A DNA stretch of 64,000 nucleotides from Incurvaria masculella (GCA_946894095.1 OX335657.1:16926001-16990000), one strand, 5' to 3'; positions 1-11,210 are shown, counted from the stretch's first letter. A program made the numbers and translations. The notes: generated by a model from the letters alone, not told the origin.

Positions 1-105
1 AGTGAACTTATGTCATTTGACAGCAAGCATGGTACATTTCGTCAGGTTATTCGCTGACTTGTTTATTCCCTCAGCGAATAAACTTACCATGGTAGACCCC
101 CTGGT

Positions 106-1980
106 CTAATATCCCTTCCAGCCGATGACGCCAAGCAACCCATGCTGACGCAGAAGACCTGCGTGCTGTGGACGCTCAGCACGATCTGGTCTAATATCCC
201 TTCCAGCCGCTGTGAAGCAACCAATGCTGACGCCGAAGACCGGAGTGCACTCAGTGCGACCAGGGCTAATATCGCTTCCAGCCGATGACGTCAAGCAACC
301 CATGCTGACGCCGAAGACCTGCGTGCTGTCGACGCTCAGCACGATCTGGTCTAATATCCCTTCCAGCCGCTGTGAAGCAACCAATGCTGACGCCGAAGAC
401 CGGAGTGCACTCAGTGCGACCAGGGCTAATATCCCTTACAGCCGATGACGTCAAGCAACCCATGCTGACGCAGAAGACCTGCGTGCTGTCGACGCTCAGC
501 ACGATCTGGTCTAATATCCCTTCCAGCCGCTGTGAAGCAACCAATGCTGACGCCGAAGACCGGCGTGCACTCAGTGCGACCAGGGCTAATATCCCTTACA
601 GCCGATGACGTCAAGCAACCCATGCTGACGCCGAAGACCTGCGTGCTGTGGACGCTCAGCACGATCTGGTCTAATATCCCTTCCAGCCGCTGTGAAGCAA
701 CCAATGCTGACGCCGAAGACCGGAGTGCACTCAGTGCGACCAGGGCTAATATCCCTTACAGCCGATGACGTCAAGCAACCCATGCTGACGCAGAAGACCT
801 GCGTGCTGTCGACGCTCAGCACGATCTGGTCTAATATCCCTTCCAGCCGCTGTGAAGCAACCAATGCTGACGCCGAAGACCGGCGTGCACTCAGTGCGAC
901 CAGGGCTAATATCCCTTACAGCCGATGACGTCAAGCAACCCATGCTGACGCCGAAGACCTGCGTGCTGTGGACGCTCAGCACGATCTGGTCTAATATCCC
1001 TTCCAGCCGCTGTGAAGCAACCAATGCTGACGCCGAAGACCGGCGTGCACTCAGTGCGACCAGGGCTAATATCCCTTACAGCCGATGACGTCAAGCAACC
1101 CATGCTGACGCCGAAGACCTGCGTGCTGTGGACGCTCAGCGCGATCTGGTCTAATATCCCTTCCAGCCGCTGTGAAGCAACCAATGCTGACGCCGATGAC
1201 CTACGTGCTGTGGACGCTCAGCACGATCTGGTCTAATATCCCTTCCAGCCGCTGTGAAGCAACCAATGCTGACGCCGAAGACCGGAGTGCACTCAGTGCG
1301 ACCAGGGCTAATATCCCTTACAGCCGATGACGTCAAGCAACCCATGCTGACGCCGAAGACCTGCGTGCTGTGGACGCTCAGCACGATCTGGTCTAATATC
1401 CCTTCCTGCCGCTGTGAAGCAACCAATGCTGACGCCGAAGACCGGAGTGCACTCAGTGCGACCAGGGCTAATATCCCTTACAGCCGATGACGTCAAGCAA
1501 CCCATGCTGACGCCGAAGACCTGCGTGCTGTGGACGCTCAGCACGATCTGGTCTAATATCCCTTCCAGCCGCTGTGAAGCAACCAATGCTGACGCCGAAG
1601 ACCGGAGTGCACTCAGTGCGACCAGGGCTAATATCGCTTCCAGCCGATGACGTCAAGCAACCCATGCTGACGCCGAAGACCTGCGTGCTGTGGACGCTCA
1701 GCACGATCTGGTCTAATATCCCTTCCAGCCGCTGTGAAGCAACCAATGCTGACGCCGAAGACCGGAGTGCACTCAGTGCGACCAGGGCTAATATCGCTTC
1801 CAGCCGATGATGTCAAGCAACCCATGCTGACGCCGAAGACCTGCGTGCTGTCGACGCTCAGCACGATCTGGTCTAATATCCCTTCCAGCCGCTGTGAAGC
1901 AACCAATGCTGACGCCGAATCCGCTAATATCCCTTCCAAACGCCTGGGATTGACATCGCTTCTAACCTGACGCCGAATGG
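106..1980. repeat. 160-bp satellite array with 320-bp higher-order period
   Basis: About eleven tandem 160-bp units run from the first CTAATATCCCTTCCAGCC at 106. Each unit is two related halves that both start with CTAATATC: an 85-bp half ending in ACGATCTGGT and a 75-bp half ending in GACCAGGG. Units 426-745 and 746-1065 repeat as a 320-bp block, because variants (CAGAAGACC/CTGTCGAC against CCGAAGACC/CTGTGGAC, and CGGAGTGC against CGGCGTGC) alternate. One hybrid half of 82 bp lies at 1151-1232. The array decays from about 1915. Open frames of 78 and 92 codons on the two strands recur every 160 bp and are a by-product of the repeat, not genes. Confidence 0.95.
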
Positions 1981-1987
1981 AGAACCT

Positions 1988-2230
1988 GGGGGTCCATTCA
2001 GGGCAAGAGTGAGTTCGAATTCGTCACTAAATATCAACTCACTTTTTTAAATAGTTAATGTTTCCACACTTCTTGACCATCATTACAGTTAGGTAAAAAT
2101 CTGGTCTGTCCCGTGAATACGTTGGAAGTTTAAATAACTGTTCTGTTATTTAAATAATTATCTGTTTCCGAGCAATTTTTAGGTTAACTCACTCCCGAAC
2201 TCGAACTCACTGTTACCTGAATGGACCCCC
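1988..2230. mobile_element. MITE family A, copy 1
   Basis: A 243-bp element with terminal inverted repeats GGGGGTCCATTCAGG and CCTGAATGGACCCCC, followed inward by a second inverted block around GAGTGAGTTCGAATTC. It abuts the end of the satellite. Other copies are at 32524-32767 and 36280-36522. No coding capacity is seen. The flanks do not show a clear target duplication, so the superfamily is open. Confidence 0.85.
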
Positions 2231-2689
2231 TGATCTCATTACTAAAACCGCGCTAGGTATCCCAGGTGGTATTTTGAGCAAAATACCTAGGAAGGGAGTG
2301 TTCCACAGTTTAAAGTGGGTTTGGATATCAATTTGATATTTCCACAACGTTCGTGGAAATGTAATCTTTCGACGAAAAAGATTAACTTGTTTTTGGGGCA
2401 ACACATCCAATCACAGCAAATAAAGATGTTATCAATGCATATGTGCAGTCACTCCTGATTTAAAATAATATCTTATCAGATAGCACATATACATACAGTA
2501 GATCTATGTATATATCTATCTTTCGCTTATAATGTATCATTGCCTTTAATGAGTTGTAAGATTAGACAGTTTCGACATCAAAGGTACCGACAGAGAATGA
2601 TAAATTATGCGTTACGGGGACCTATTCCAGCATGCGGTTCCTACATACAGTGTATTTTCCGTATTTTGTTTTAACAACATTATTTTCTA
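2231..2689. other. Unassigned AT-rich DNA
   Basis: No coding frame, tandem repeat or recognisable element was found here. It separates MITE family A from the Helitron. Confidence 0.4.
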
Positions 2690-3577
2690 CTAGCTGCGGT
2701 ACCCGGCTCCGCTCGGGTTAGTGTCGGCTAAATTGTTTCATGGATAAAAGTAGCCCACATGACTGATCCAAAATAGGGTCAAACTGTTCCAGGACAATGT
2801 ATCCATCTACCAAATTCATCCAGATCATTCGAGCCGAAATAGCATGATTTAATTAGAAACATCCATCCCATTTAGAGCTTCGTTGACATTTGCTGGCTAT
2901 TAAAAAAAAAGCATTTGCCGCCAGAACCTCTCTGCACCTAGTAAGTAACGTGTAACGTAGGTAAGTTTTGCGTGGACTCCATCCCACAGCCAGTTTCAAC
3001 ATCGAAAACAGGAACCTATCTCGAACCTGACTGCTCCCAGAGATGCTATACATGGATAAAATACGCACATGAATCGGGTAAGTGGTTCGCAAGTTATAAG
3101 AATTTAACACTCACTGCTCACCCTTCTGGTAATGAAGCTTTATATTATGTAGCATATAAGTTTAGAGTAGAATCAGGCTAGACGTAGATACAATCCGCAT
3201 GTAAATCGAGTAATTGTTTCTCAAGGATTTTATTCTATTGGTCTGGCTACTTAACTGGCGACTTAGCGTGATGCCAAGTAGTCCTAAAGTTGCGGGAAAT
3301 ACCAAGCCGTACCCGCCCCCCCCCTCACCCGCCACCGCCACCGCTCCCCCTGTTTTGAAGTAGCGCTACCGGCATCGTTTTCGCAGCCCCGTGAAAGTTC
3401 TAAAGCCCATGGGCACAATATCTTTATAAATTGTAGCCTATGTGTTGTTCTGATGTATAAACTATATTGTTGTAAAGTTTCATTATAATCCATTCAGTAG
3501 TTTTTACGTGAAAGAGTAACAAACATCCATCCATCCATCCATTATTACAAACTTTCCCCTTTATAATATTAGTAGGA
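2690..3577 (-). mobile_element. Non-autonomous Helitron, both ends present
   Basis: Read on the minus strand the element starts TCCTACTAATATTATAAA, continues with GGATGG repeats and a block ending ACACATAGGCTAC, and ends in CTAG just after a short GC hairpin (2701-2718, ACCCG against CGGGT). These are the hallmarks of Helitrons: 5'-TC, a hairpin near the 3' end, and 3'-CTRR. The junctions fit insertion between A and T without duplication. The start sequence is very common in Lepidoptera. It holds a GC-rich CCGCCACCGCCACC stretch near 3330. No Rep or helicase frame is present. Small open frames inside are not considered genes. Confidence 0.8.
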
Positions 3578-3599
3578 TTTTGCTTTTAAGTAACTTGAT

Positions 3600-3795
3600 A
3601 TCGATGGCTGAACCTTCTGTCATGATGTTACCCTAACACACCATTTAGGAACTAGGTGCCACGCCAGGACCTTCTCATGGAACTATACATCCATTCCAGA
3701 CAATTTTCTTTGTCGATTCGACTATCTTTTATTCAATGCGATGGTACCTCCACCTACAGTTTTAAGTGGAATCCGAACTACGAACGTCGAATCCC
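3600..3795 (-). mobile_element. Degenerate SINE body
   Basis: The reverse complement shows the shared SINE body of this window: an AATGCGATGG..TACC motif reversed, CATGGCACCTAGTTCC-like and GCCATCGATATC-like tail blocks in decayed form. It lacks a recognisable Pol III head. It lies directly after the Helitron. Confidence 0.55.
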
Positions 3796-3964
3796 TTAGA
3801 CGCCTGATACGACCTGCACGGGAAGAAATGCAGTGGGCCTGAATGTATTATTTTTACCCACATTTCCAAATTTCGCTACTCCATATGGAATAGCTTCATT
3901 GCAACTCATCCGGATAAAATATTGAAATTATTTTACAACAAGCTCCTTTTGCCCTAAAATGGAA

Positions 3965-4005
3965 ATATCTATATCTATATTTATATTTATATCTATATTT
4001 ATATC
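3965..4005. repeat. ATATCT/ATATTT microsatellite
   Basis: A short run of six-base units ATATCT and ATATTT, directly before the family K cluster. Confidence 0.85.
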
Positions 4006-4020
4006 ATTTTACAAAGTACA

Positions 4021-4456
4021 CTAAGTCTGGTTTTCACCAAGTGCTGATTTATTTTAATCGACACTTAAAGGGCGCTAAAGTGCTGATTATCTTGTACTGG
4101 TGTTGATTGCAAGCTGATAAGAAAGGCCCTTAATATGTGGCGATTAAGTTAATCAGCAGTATGTGAAAAAGGCCCTAAGGTTCTCTTCCACCAAGGTCTG
4201 ATTAGCTTAATACTCACATTAAAGGGCCTTTCTTACCATCTCGCAATCGATACCAGTATAAGATAATAAGCACTTTAGTAATGAAGGCCCTTAAAGTGTA
4301 GATTAAAATAAATCAGCACTTGGTGAAAACCAGGCTAAGCCTGTGCTTAAGTCCTAAAGTGCTGATTATCTTGTACTGGAATTGAATGCAAGCTGCTAAG
4401 AAAGCCCTTAATATGTGGCGATTAAGCTAATCAGCAGTAGGTCAAAAAGGCCCTAA
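4021..4456. mobile_element. Three family K MITE units in alternating orientation
   Basis: The unit (about 160 bp) opens GGTTTTCACCAAGTGCTGATT and closes with a related inverted block ending GTGAAAAAGGCC. Unit 1 (4021-4183, forward) and unit 2 (4187-4339, reverse) form a 319-bp foldback. A partial unit 3 (4340-4456, forward) follows. A fourth copy is at 37946-38092. Confidence 0.8.
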
Positions 4457-4810
4457 ATCTTTTAAAATATTTTGCCAAGTAGGTATGGTATTTTTTTTTA
4501 CGGTATGAAGAGTCGAAGTTGGCAATTTTTTTATTTAAATTGCTATGAATCAGACAATGTTTTTTTAGACTTCAGACTATTCAGACTATTCTTAATTTCT
4601 TTTGGAATGTGATAAACAAAAGAGTTATTCAGGGCTGCGTAAAAAAAATATATCATTAGAACCCGTGGCTCTCGAAAAACTCTAGGTTGTCGATTTTGCC
4701 AAAATTAATAAAAGTGCGAATATCTCGAAAACTATAGATTTTTTATTAAGGTTATATTTTGATATTCTGGTCAGTCCTATCCTGGCCTATCAGCCCTCCA
4801 AGTTATGACG

Positions 4811-5290
4811 TTAAGGCGCTAGGACTAGCCAACTACTCGCGCCATACAAATGCACTTTTTAACAAATGTAATAATATGTAGTGAAACGCTTCAGCAAATC
4901 CAAATAGAACTCCAGACTGATAATGGATTGTTAATATGTTTTTATTCCATCATTTATTTAAATAATAATAAAAATAAAAAAGTTGATTTTTCTCATTAGA
5001 AATCTGAAAGTAATTCGATTTCTAGATATAAGCAAAAACAGCATATATGCATAAACAAAAAATTCCATTTGCTTTTAGATTTCTACATTTAGTTAAAAAA
5101 AGTTCGGAAATGGACACCGTTTCCGCAATGTATTTTGTATAGAAAAAGGAAACATACATTAACGAAAATAATTCGATTCCTAGACAAGGAATCATATATT
5201 GTAAGAATGACACTTATAATCGTCAGACTTAGTTAGTTAACTTGGGGTGCCTCGTCTAACTTTGCGATTTGGCTAGTACCAGGCCCTTAA
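4811..5290 (+). mobile_element. TTAA-flanked MITE family B, copy 1
   Basis: A 480-bp element with terminal inverted repeats GGCGCTAGGACTAGCC and GGCTAGTACCAGGCCC between TTAA tetranucleotides. TTAA target duplication is typical of the piggyBac superfamily, so a piggyBac-like non-autonomous element is inferred. Near-identical copies are at 49878-50357 and 56924-57402, and a more diverged reverse copy at 12453-12936. The reverse-strand frame 5022-5213 sits wholly inside and is not a gene. Confidence 0.85.
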
Positions 5291-5331
5291 CATTTAAGCC
5301 TGTTCAAGAAACAAATATTATTATTGTTTTG

Positions 5332-5625
5332 TTTTTTTTTTAGGTAGCCTAAAACACCAAATGGGAACGATGAAATTGAAGTGGATGGAAAAGACGGACA
5401 ATTTTCATTGGCGCTTCGATTGCCGTTTAATCAATGCGATGGTATTAACCCGGGCGGGATTAACCCTACCTAGTCAGGAATGGGACCTACAGTTTTACGT
5501 GGAATCCAAACCACGACCAACTTCAACGGTTTGTAAACGGTCACCCATCCAGAACCCAATCGAGCGGGTGCTACACCAAGCTTAACGAATCGCAAGGCGT
5601 CGCGCCACTGGGCTACCGAGGCTCA
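5332..5625 (-). mobile_element. SINE with 5S rRNA-like head, degenerate
   Basis: Reverse complement begins AGCCTCGGTAGCCCAGTGGC, then a decayed 5S internal-control region (GTTAAGC and TGGATGGGTGACCG), then the shared SINE body (GACCTACAGTTTTA reversed, AATGCGATGG, GGACAATTTTCATTG) and a poly-T on the plus strand at 5331. It is the same subfamily as 37183-37570 but older. Confidence 0.75.
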
Positions 5626-5639
5626 CATTGACAACATTA

Positions 5640-6510
5640 TTGTGAAATGATGTGGTCTCTGATTTATATTTTTTGTACGGCAGAATCGACCGGATACGGA
5701 CGATATTGATTAATTTCTGGATTTTATCTTGGTGAAAGCAATCTTATCGAATCGACCAGAAACAAATATTTTAATACGTCAGTGATTTTCTGAAAACTCG
5801 CTCAGTAGCTTTAATCAGTGCGTGTTTCTAATCGTCTTATCAGTAATTATTTATTAAATATTTTATTCATATTGACAGCCGCTGCAATGACTGTAACTGA
5901 TAAAGCATAAAACAGTCAAGATATTCGTCATTGAAGATAGATTGAATTGTAAGGAATTTAAATAAATTAGACCCAATTGTGAAATTTTTTTTTTCTAACG
6001 CAATCTGTAAAACTCTATGGGAATGAGTTTTGAGGCCAAGTTGTCATTTCAGAATTTCTATTATCCGATATAAGACTTAAACTTGTGAATAATCTATTTT
6101 TAGGATAAATATAATCTAATCAGAAATACTTTTTAATCTTTATTAGAATATTTGTCTGTAATAAACATGTTCATTGTGTGTTACTGCGAAATAATTCCAA
6201 GGTCGCCAGTTCGAACAATCCTACAAATAAATGTTATTTTTTGTGCACATTAAAAAAATCGAGTTGATATGCAATTAAATTATCATTGTTTATTATTATT
6301 TATTGTATTGGAAATTTTATGTTATCTCATGGAAGATTTCACGTTTCAGCAATCAACAAAATTACTGGTTTCCAATTCTTTTTTTTTCATTTAATATACC
6401 AATACGCGTACTAACATAAGTTAATAAATTTTATCGTTAGGCAGTGACATATTACAATGATGGGTACTGATGGAATTTGTGAGAAAGTGATCTTCCATTT
6501 ACTCTGTCAA
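5640..6510. other. Anonymous AT-rich DNA
   Basis: No gene, tandem repeat or recognisable terminal inverted repeats were found. Confidence 0.4.
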
Positions 6511-6513
6511 AGG

Positions 6514-6625
6514 TTTTTTTTTATGTGACTGGACATGGATGGCTAATACCACACCCTCTGTCATGGTATTAGCCCAACACACCACATGGGAACTAGGTGC
6601 CATGCCAGGACCTTCCTTATATTAC
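6514..6625 (-). mobile_element. SINE 3' fragment
   Basis: The plus strand shows a poly-T, then ATGTGACTGGACATGGATGG, TAATACCACA, TGGTATTAGCCCAACACACC and GTGCCATGCCAGGACCTTCC, which is the 3' part of the shared SINE in reverse. The head is missing. Confidence 0.75.
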
Positions 6626-6877
6626 GTACATAAGCGTACCCAAAGTTGTGAATAAAAGTTGTGAAAGCCAATGTAGTTAACCTTCTGAGTGCCTAACTAC
6701 AACTTAATCAGTTTGACTTGATAATCTTATCTAACGTAGGCTGATTGCTGCAATCCCAGGAATGCCACATAGAAGCAGCGAGGATGGAAGGATGGGAAAG
6801 GTATTCCAACGCTAACCTCCAAAATTTTGGGGTTATTTTTATTTTATCTCGGCGTCAGTTGAGAATAAACACAGTAG

Positions 6878-7178
6878 AAAAACCGGCCAAGTGCGAGTTG
6901 GAATCGTACACGAAGGGTTCCGTACCATCGTACAGGATTTACAAAGATAAAACATTTTTTTTGTATGGGGCCCACCTTTATTTTTTATTATATTATAATG
7001 TTACCTATTTGTTGTTATAGCGGCAAAAATAATACACACTCTATGAAAATTTCAGCTGCCTACCTATTACGGTTCATGAGATACAGCCCTGTGACAGTCG
7101 GACGGACGGACGGACGGACAGCGGAGGCTTAGTAATAGGGTTCCGTTTTCACCCTTTGGGTACGGAACCCTAAAAAGC
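6878..7178 (+). mobile_element. Family P repeat, copy 1
   Basis: Starts AAAAACCGGCCAAGTGCGAG, contains GAAGGGTTCCGTACCATCGTAC, a GGAC run (7098-7120), and ends GGGTTCCG..CCCTTTGGGTACGGAACCCTAAAAA. This is a repeat known to be widespread in moth genomes. Its class is not certain. Copies are at 15084-15330, 27005-27313 and 62040-62241 (reverse), with a rearranged piece at 17086-17158. The frame at 6745-7020 runs into it and is not a gene. Confidence 0.8.
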
Positions 7179-7289
7179 AAAGATACATACTTACTTTTTT
7201 AATCGACCACGCGCAGTATTTATTGTCATCATCAAACATGGACCGTCAGCACTGATGCCACGGACACCCAACGGGTCCATGGACCCGAG

Positions 7290-7440
7290 GTTAAGAAACC
7301 CTGCAATATACAAAGGACCTAGAGGATCGGTTGGTTCTAATCTTTGGAACGTCGGCAGTGAACGAGTGCATTTGCTGCCTGTTCCGCGTTGCGCGATGGT
7401 AGAAGGGGGACGGGGGGACAGCGTTATGCGATCACAGAGT
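7290..7440 (+). repeat. Dispersed repeat GATCGGTTGGTTC
   Basis: Contains GATCGGTTGGTTC, TGGAACGTCGG, TGCCTGTTCCGCG and GGGACAGCGTTATGCG. A similar stretch is at 16295-16415, and a weaker one at 48205-48290. Class unknown. Confidence 0.55.
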
Positions 7441-7461
7441 GAGACATTATATTATATCATG

Positions 7462-7595
7462 AGCGGCTCGTAGCCTAGTGGCGCGGGGACTTGCCTAGCA
7501 TACCAGAGGACTGGTTTCAAATCCTCGCCCGAATAAAAACACAGACAATGTTTTATTGCCGCTTCGGCCATATTTTACCCAATGCGATGGTATTC
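7462..7595 (+). mobile_element. SINE tRNA-like head joined to inverted SINE body
   Basis: 7462-7535 is a tRNA-like head with A box TAGCCTAGTGGC and B box GGTTTCAAATCC. Instead of the usual body it is followed at 7548-7590 by body sequence in reverse orientation (GACAATG..ATTGCCGCTTCGGCC, CCAATGCGATGG). This is either two SINEs in opposite orientation trimmed at the junction, or a rearrangement. Confidence 0.65.
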
Positions 7596-7599
7596 AAGT

Positions 7600-8949
7600 C
7601 AAGAGATCCAGGTGTTTCATTCCGATTACCAGAGCTCCGCCCCCAAGTTTAAAGGTAATTTCACCACATTTTTCAAGGTGTCGCGAGTGACAGACTAAAA
7701 TAAGCTCTTTATATGAAAAAGAACTTTTTAACAATAATTATGAATCGCCAGGAATATCTGGCGACATTCTTCCATTACTCCGGCGATAATTTCCCCTTGG
7801 ATTTAGCCTACCTAGAATGTCAAGAGAAAAATTAGAGCGGCTAACTTACACCTCGATGCTAAATGAGGTCGGGGAACCTTCATCTCACATCTAAAACTCT
7901 TGGATAGTAAGATCTGAAAGCTTTACGACCCTCCAAAACCGCTCAGAAATCGGGACGAAAGTGTATCATTCTACGACACAAACTCTACCTATCCCGGTAG
8001 CAGAAAATTATGCTAAAGGTTAGCTCAAACGACCAAGTGTCGTGGTATAGTTACAATAAACTTTTCTGCCACCTCGCATTATGGTGGTGCGGCACCATGT
8101 TATAAACAAACGCTGTTTAGTAAGTTTTCAACCTTAGGGTTGTGACTTACCTAATTTACTAATACAGCGGTCATTAGGACCGATTACCTACCTAAACTAA
8201 TATTAACTTATAAAAAGTTATTTGAACAAACATATAATTAAAATTATATTTTAAATTATTAAAATTTGAAAGTTAAATTGAAGTAACCATTCAGATTAAT
8301 TAAAATAGAATTAAATTAACGTGTTAATAAAGTTAAAATTATTAAACTGATTTCGTTATTTATGAATTTTTGATTTAAACAAACAATAACCGAGCGCGGA
8401 GCTATATCAGGTTTATAACAAATCTTATTGTCTAAGTTGACCTTTCTCAAACAAGCATCAACCTATCGTACACGCTCTCATTCACACCGTGGTCACGCTA
8501 CAATCTAAAAGCTTGTAGGCTATGCACGACGCGCGAAAGTTTGATGAAAGGAACACGTTGTATCATTTATAACAAAAAATATACAAACCAAAGTACGAAA
8601 CATATTATAATAGGAAGATAACAATAAGAGAACACAATCTACGGTCACACTTCTCTCTCTCCTTCTTATTCATCGGTGTTCATTCATCCGCTTGGGTTCC
8701 TATACCTAATCAAAGGTCCTATCCTATCAGACTCGCGGGTCCGCTTCGAAGCATTAAGAAGCCTACTAGTATACCGACGATCCAAGTCGGTCGCCAACTC
8801 AGACCGGTCGGCGAACTGGTGAAGGATCCGTAACAGCTTTCGCGGGATATGATTTCAGGATCACATGAAAACAAAGAAGAAGTGGTTAGGAGGTGGCCAT
8901 AGTCTGTACTATTTACAAACAAAGAGCTGTCAGTATAAACCCTTGACCT
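7600..8949. other. Anonymous DNA
   Basis: Mostly AT-rich. 8700-8830 is GC-richer (GACTCGCGGGTCCGC) but was not matched to a family by eye. No gene was found. Confidence 0.35.
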
Positions 8950-9125
8950 TATCACGTAGCATAGGAGGGGGACCTGCAGCTGATATGGATTTCGAACCAT
9001 GGAACAGCTCGCTTTCGTGACAAAATGCACTTATCCAAATCAGAAAGAGAAAGAAAGTGGTACACGAACCATTGACCTCTGACATGAGAAGCGATTTCCC
9101 GAGTCTAGGACCTACGAGTCGCTCT
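8950..9125 (-). mobile_element. Decayed tRNA-headed SINE
   Basis: In reverse it matches the full SINE at 15619: CCACTTTCTTTCTCTTT, GTGCATTTTGTCACGAAAGC, CGAGCTGTTCCATGGTTCG and a damaged tRNA-like head ending near 9125. The minus-strand frames at 8719-9030 and 8930-9205 cover it and are not genes. Confidence 0.6.
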
Positions 9126-9429
9126 GAAGAAATATTACCTGTAAGAAATATGTAATAGTACAATATAGTTCCATGGCAAAGTCTTTTGTCAATTACACTT
9201 ACCATGCATCAAGCAATTCAAGGATATCATTCCTGTTGTTAAATTCAGTTATATTTGTAAAAACTAAAAACATCCAGACAATATTTTTTTATTTAAATAC
9301 AGCATATTTTCATATAATTGTCAAACTAAGCTGTATGTGAATAGTCATTTTCGGATGCTTACAATTGACCAAAAGATGATATCCTAGATTCTGAATAGAC
9401 CATCGGTTTTTTTTGTTATAAACATTTCG

Positions 9430-9798
9430 TTAAGGCTGTTCCGACCCATATAAAGTTGGTTGCACACATAACGCAAAAAGTATTGCACTTTAAGCCACGA
9501 ATTAATAATAAAAGTTTATTATAGTCATATTACTTGCAGCGAAAACAATTTCACAATTTCAGGATTATTGGTTTTGTTACAATTTATTTAAATATGATTT
9601 TTATTTAACAGCGCCATCTAACGGTGTAAAACTTCTAATCGGCAATTACAACGAAACCATTAAACCTGAAATTGTGAATATGTTTTCGCTGCAACTACTA
9701 TGGCTATATTTAATATTTTTGACGAATTCGTGCCTTAAAGGGCAATACTTTTTGCGTTCTGTGTAAAAAAAACATTGTATGGGTCGGAACATCCTTAA
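9430..9798 (+). mobile_element. Foldback MITE family D, copy 1
   Basis: A 369-bp element with ends TTAAGGCTGTTCCGACCCAT and ATGGGTCGGAACATCCTTAA, and matching inner arms (GCAAAAAGTATTGC..CTTTAA, CAGCGAAAAC). A reverse copy lies at 23765-24083. No coding capacity is present. Confidence 0.85.
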
Positions 9799-10230
9799 GC
9801 AAGGCAGTGCCTTTGGTTGTTAGGGTTTGGTTGTTTCATTAGGGGCATTTCATTGCTTGTTTTTTCATGGACCGGCTAAGTGGATATGTCGGAATTAAAC
9901 ATGGATCATGATGGTAACTGAAAAGAGTCCTGAAAAAGAACCTGAAAAAAACAGTTCATACTCACCATGGCTAGTGCGGTCTTATCAGAAACCTTTTAAT
10001 TAAAACACTCATACTCGTCAATCCGGACAAGTGCGGGTAGATAGATGATTCGATAAAAATAGATCGATGACGGAATAAAAGCGTACGTTAATTCCTTTCG
10101 ATAAAATCTGTGGAAAAGTATAATCTTTTTCATGACAGAAAATTTGATATATAATAACTAAGAAAAATGATAATGAAGGTGAAATAGTTTGAAATGAAAT
10201 AAAATTGAATGCCTTGCAAATTTTTTTCGA

Positions 10231-10289
10231 ACCCAAAAGTTGAATATGGTCATCAGAAACTCTCGGTGACCATATTCAACTTTTTGGGT
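10231..10289. other. Short near-perfect hairpin
   Basis: Arms 10231-10254 and 10265-10289 pair over about 23 bp (AAGTTGAATATGGTCA against TGACCATATTCAACTT) around a loop of about 10 nt. It could be a foldback remnant or a small-RNA hairpin. No flanking element was recognised. Confidence 0.7.
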
Positions 10290-11210
10290 GACATGCCAAA
10301 CCCTTTAAATATAGAGACATCGAGATTTTTGGAAAAACAGTAAGTATTACATTTGCGTCATGAGAAAACACATGAAATATTTACCGCTAGACTTGTATTT
10401 AATTCTTGATTTTTGTTCTTCTTACTTGTACTTAAGTAAATAATATCTTAAATAAATGTGATTAATATCTTATAAGTAAATAAATCTGAGTCCAGAGATC
10501 CAGGTGTTCGATTGATAGCTCAATCGAGAGCAAAAAAATGAAAACTTGTAAAATACCAAAAATCTTGGTTTCTGCAAATTCTACTTTATTGTATACGCTG
10601 TACATGACATACCGATATTAGGGTTTTGCGATCTTATGATTTTTGTATCTTTATTGTTTTGATATTTAAATTACACCCCATACAAACTCCACGGAACAAG
10701 GATATTTGAAAATGTCGGAGCCATTGTCATGAAAAAAATCTGGTAATTCCTCAAGCAAGAAATGTCTCCTCTATTCATGATTTTAAAACTTTTAATCAAT
10801 CAAATATTATATTTCATTGAAAAAAAACCAAAAAAATAATAATTAATTAACAAAACGGATGCAAAAAGTTTCTCTTTCGGCTGATAAACACATTCCTTGA
10901 GTGAGATCACCTTATACACCCACAGCGGGGAACTCCTGTAATTTGCTGATTGTGTATATTAATATACATGTAGTTAGAGATTAAATCTTCATTGCCTTTA
11001 ATAAATACTGAATTGTGTACAATTGTGCGATTACACGTCACATATGATCTAGTATCCTAAAGATAATGCATGTATAAATATGTGGACATATCTGGTCGAA
11101 ACCCAATGTTTTATCAAAGTGCGCGGATCGTTCGGTTTGCCCACACGATACCGCGGTGAAAATAATTATCAGAAAATAATACAATTATCTGATCGACATT
11201 ATTACTCCTA
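10290..11210. other. Upstream region of the Ly6 gene
   Basis: AT-rich DNA with no recognisable element or coding frame. Any enhancers of the gene at 11293 may lie here, but none can be named from sequence. Confidence 0.3.

Noticed and set aside
106..1970. Repeated frames of 78 codons (plus) and 92 codons (minus)
   Set aside because: They recur with the 160-bp satellite unit, overlap on both strands and have no protein features.
5022..5213. Minus-strand frame of 63 codons
   Set aside because: It lies inside MITE family B and recurs only as part of that element.
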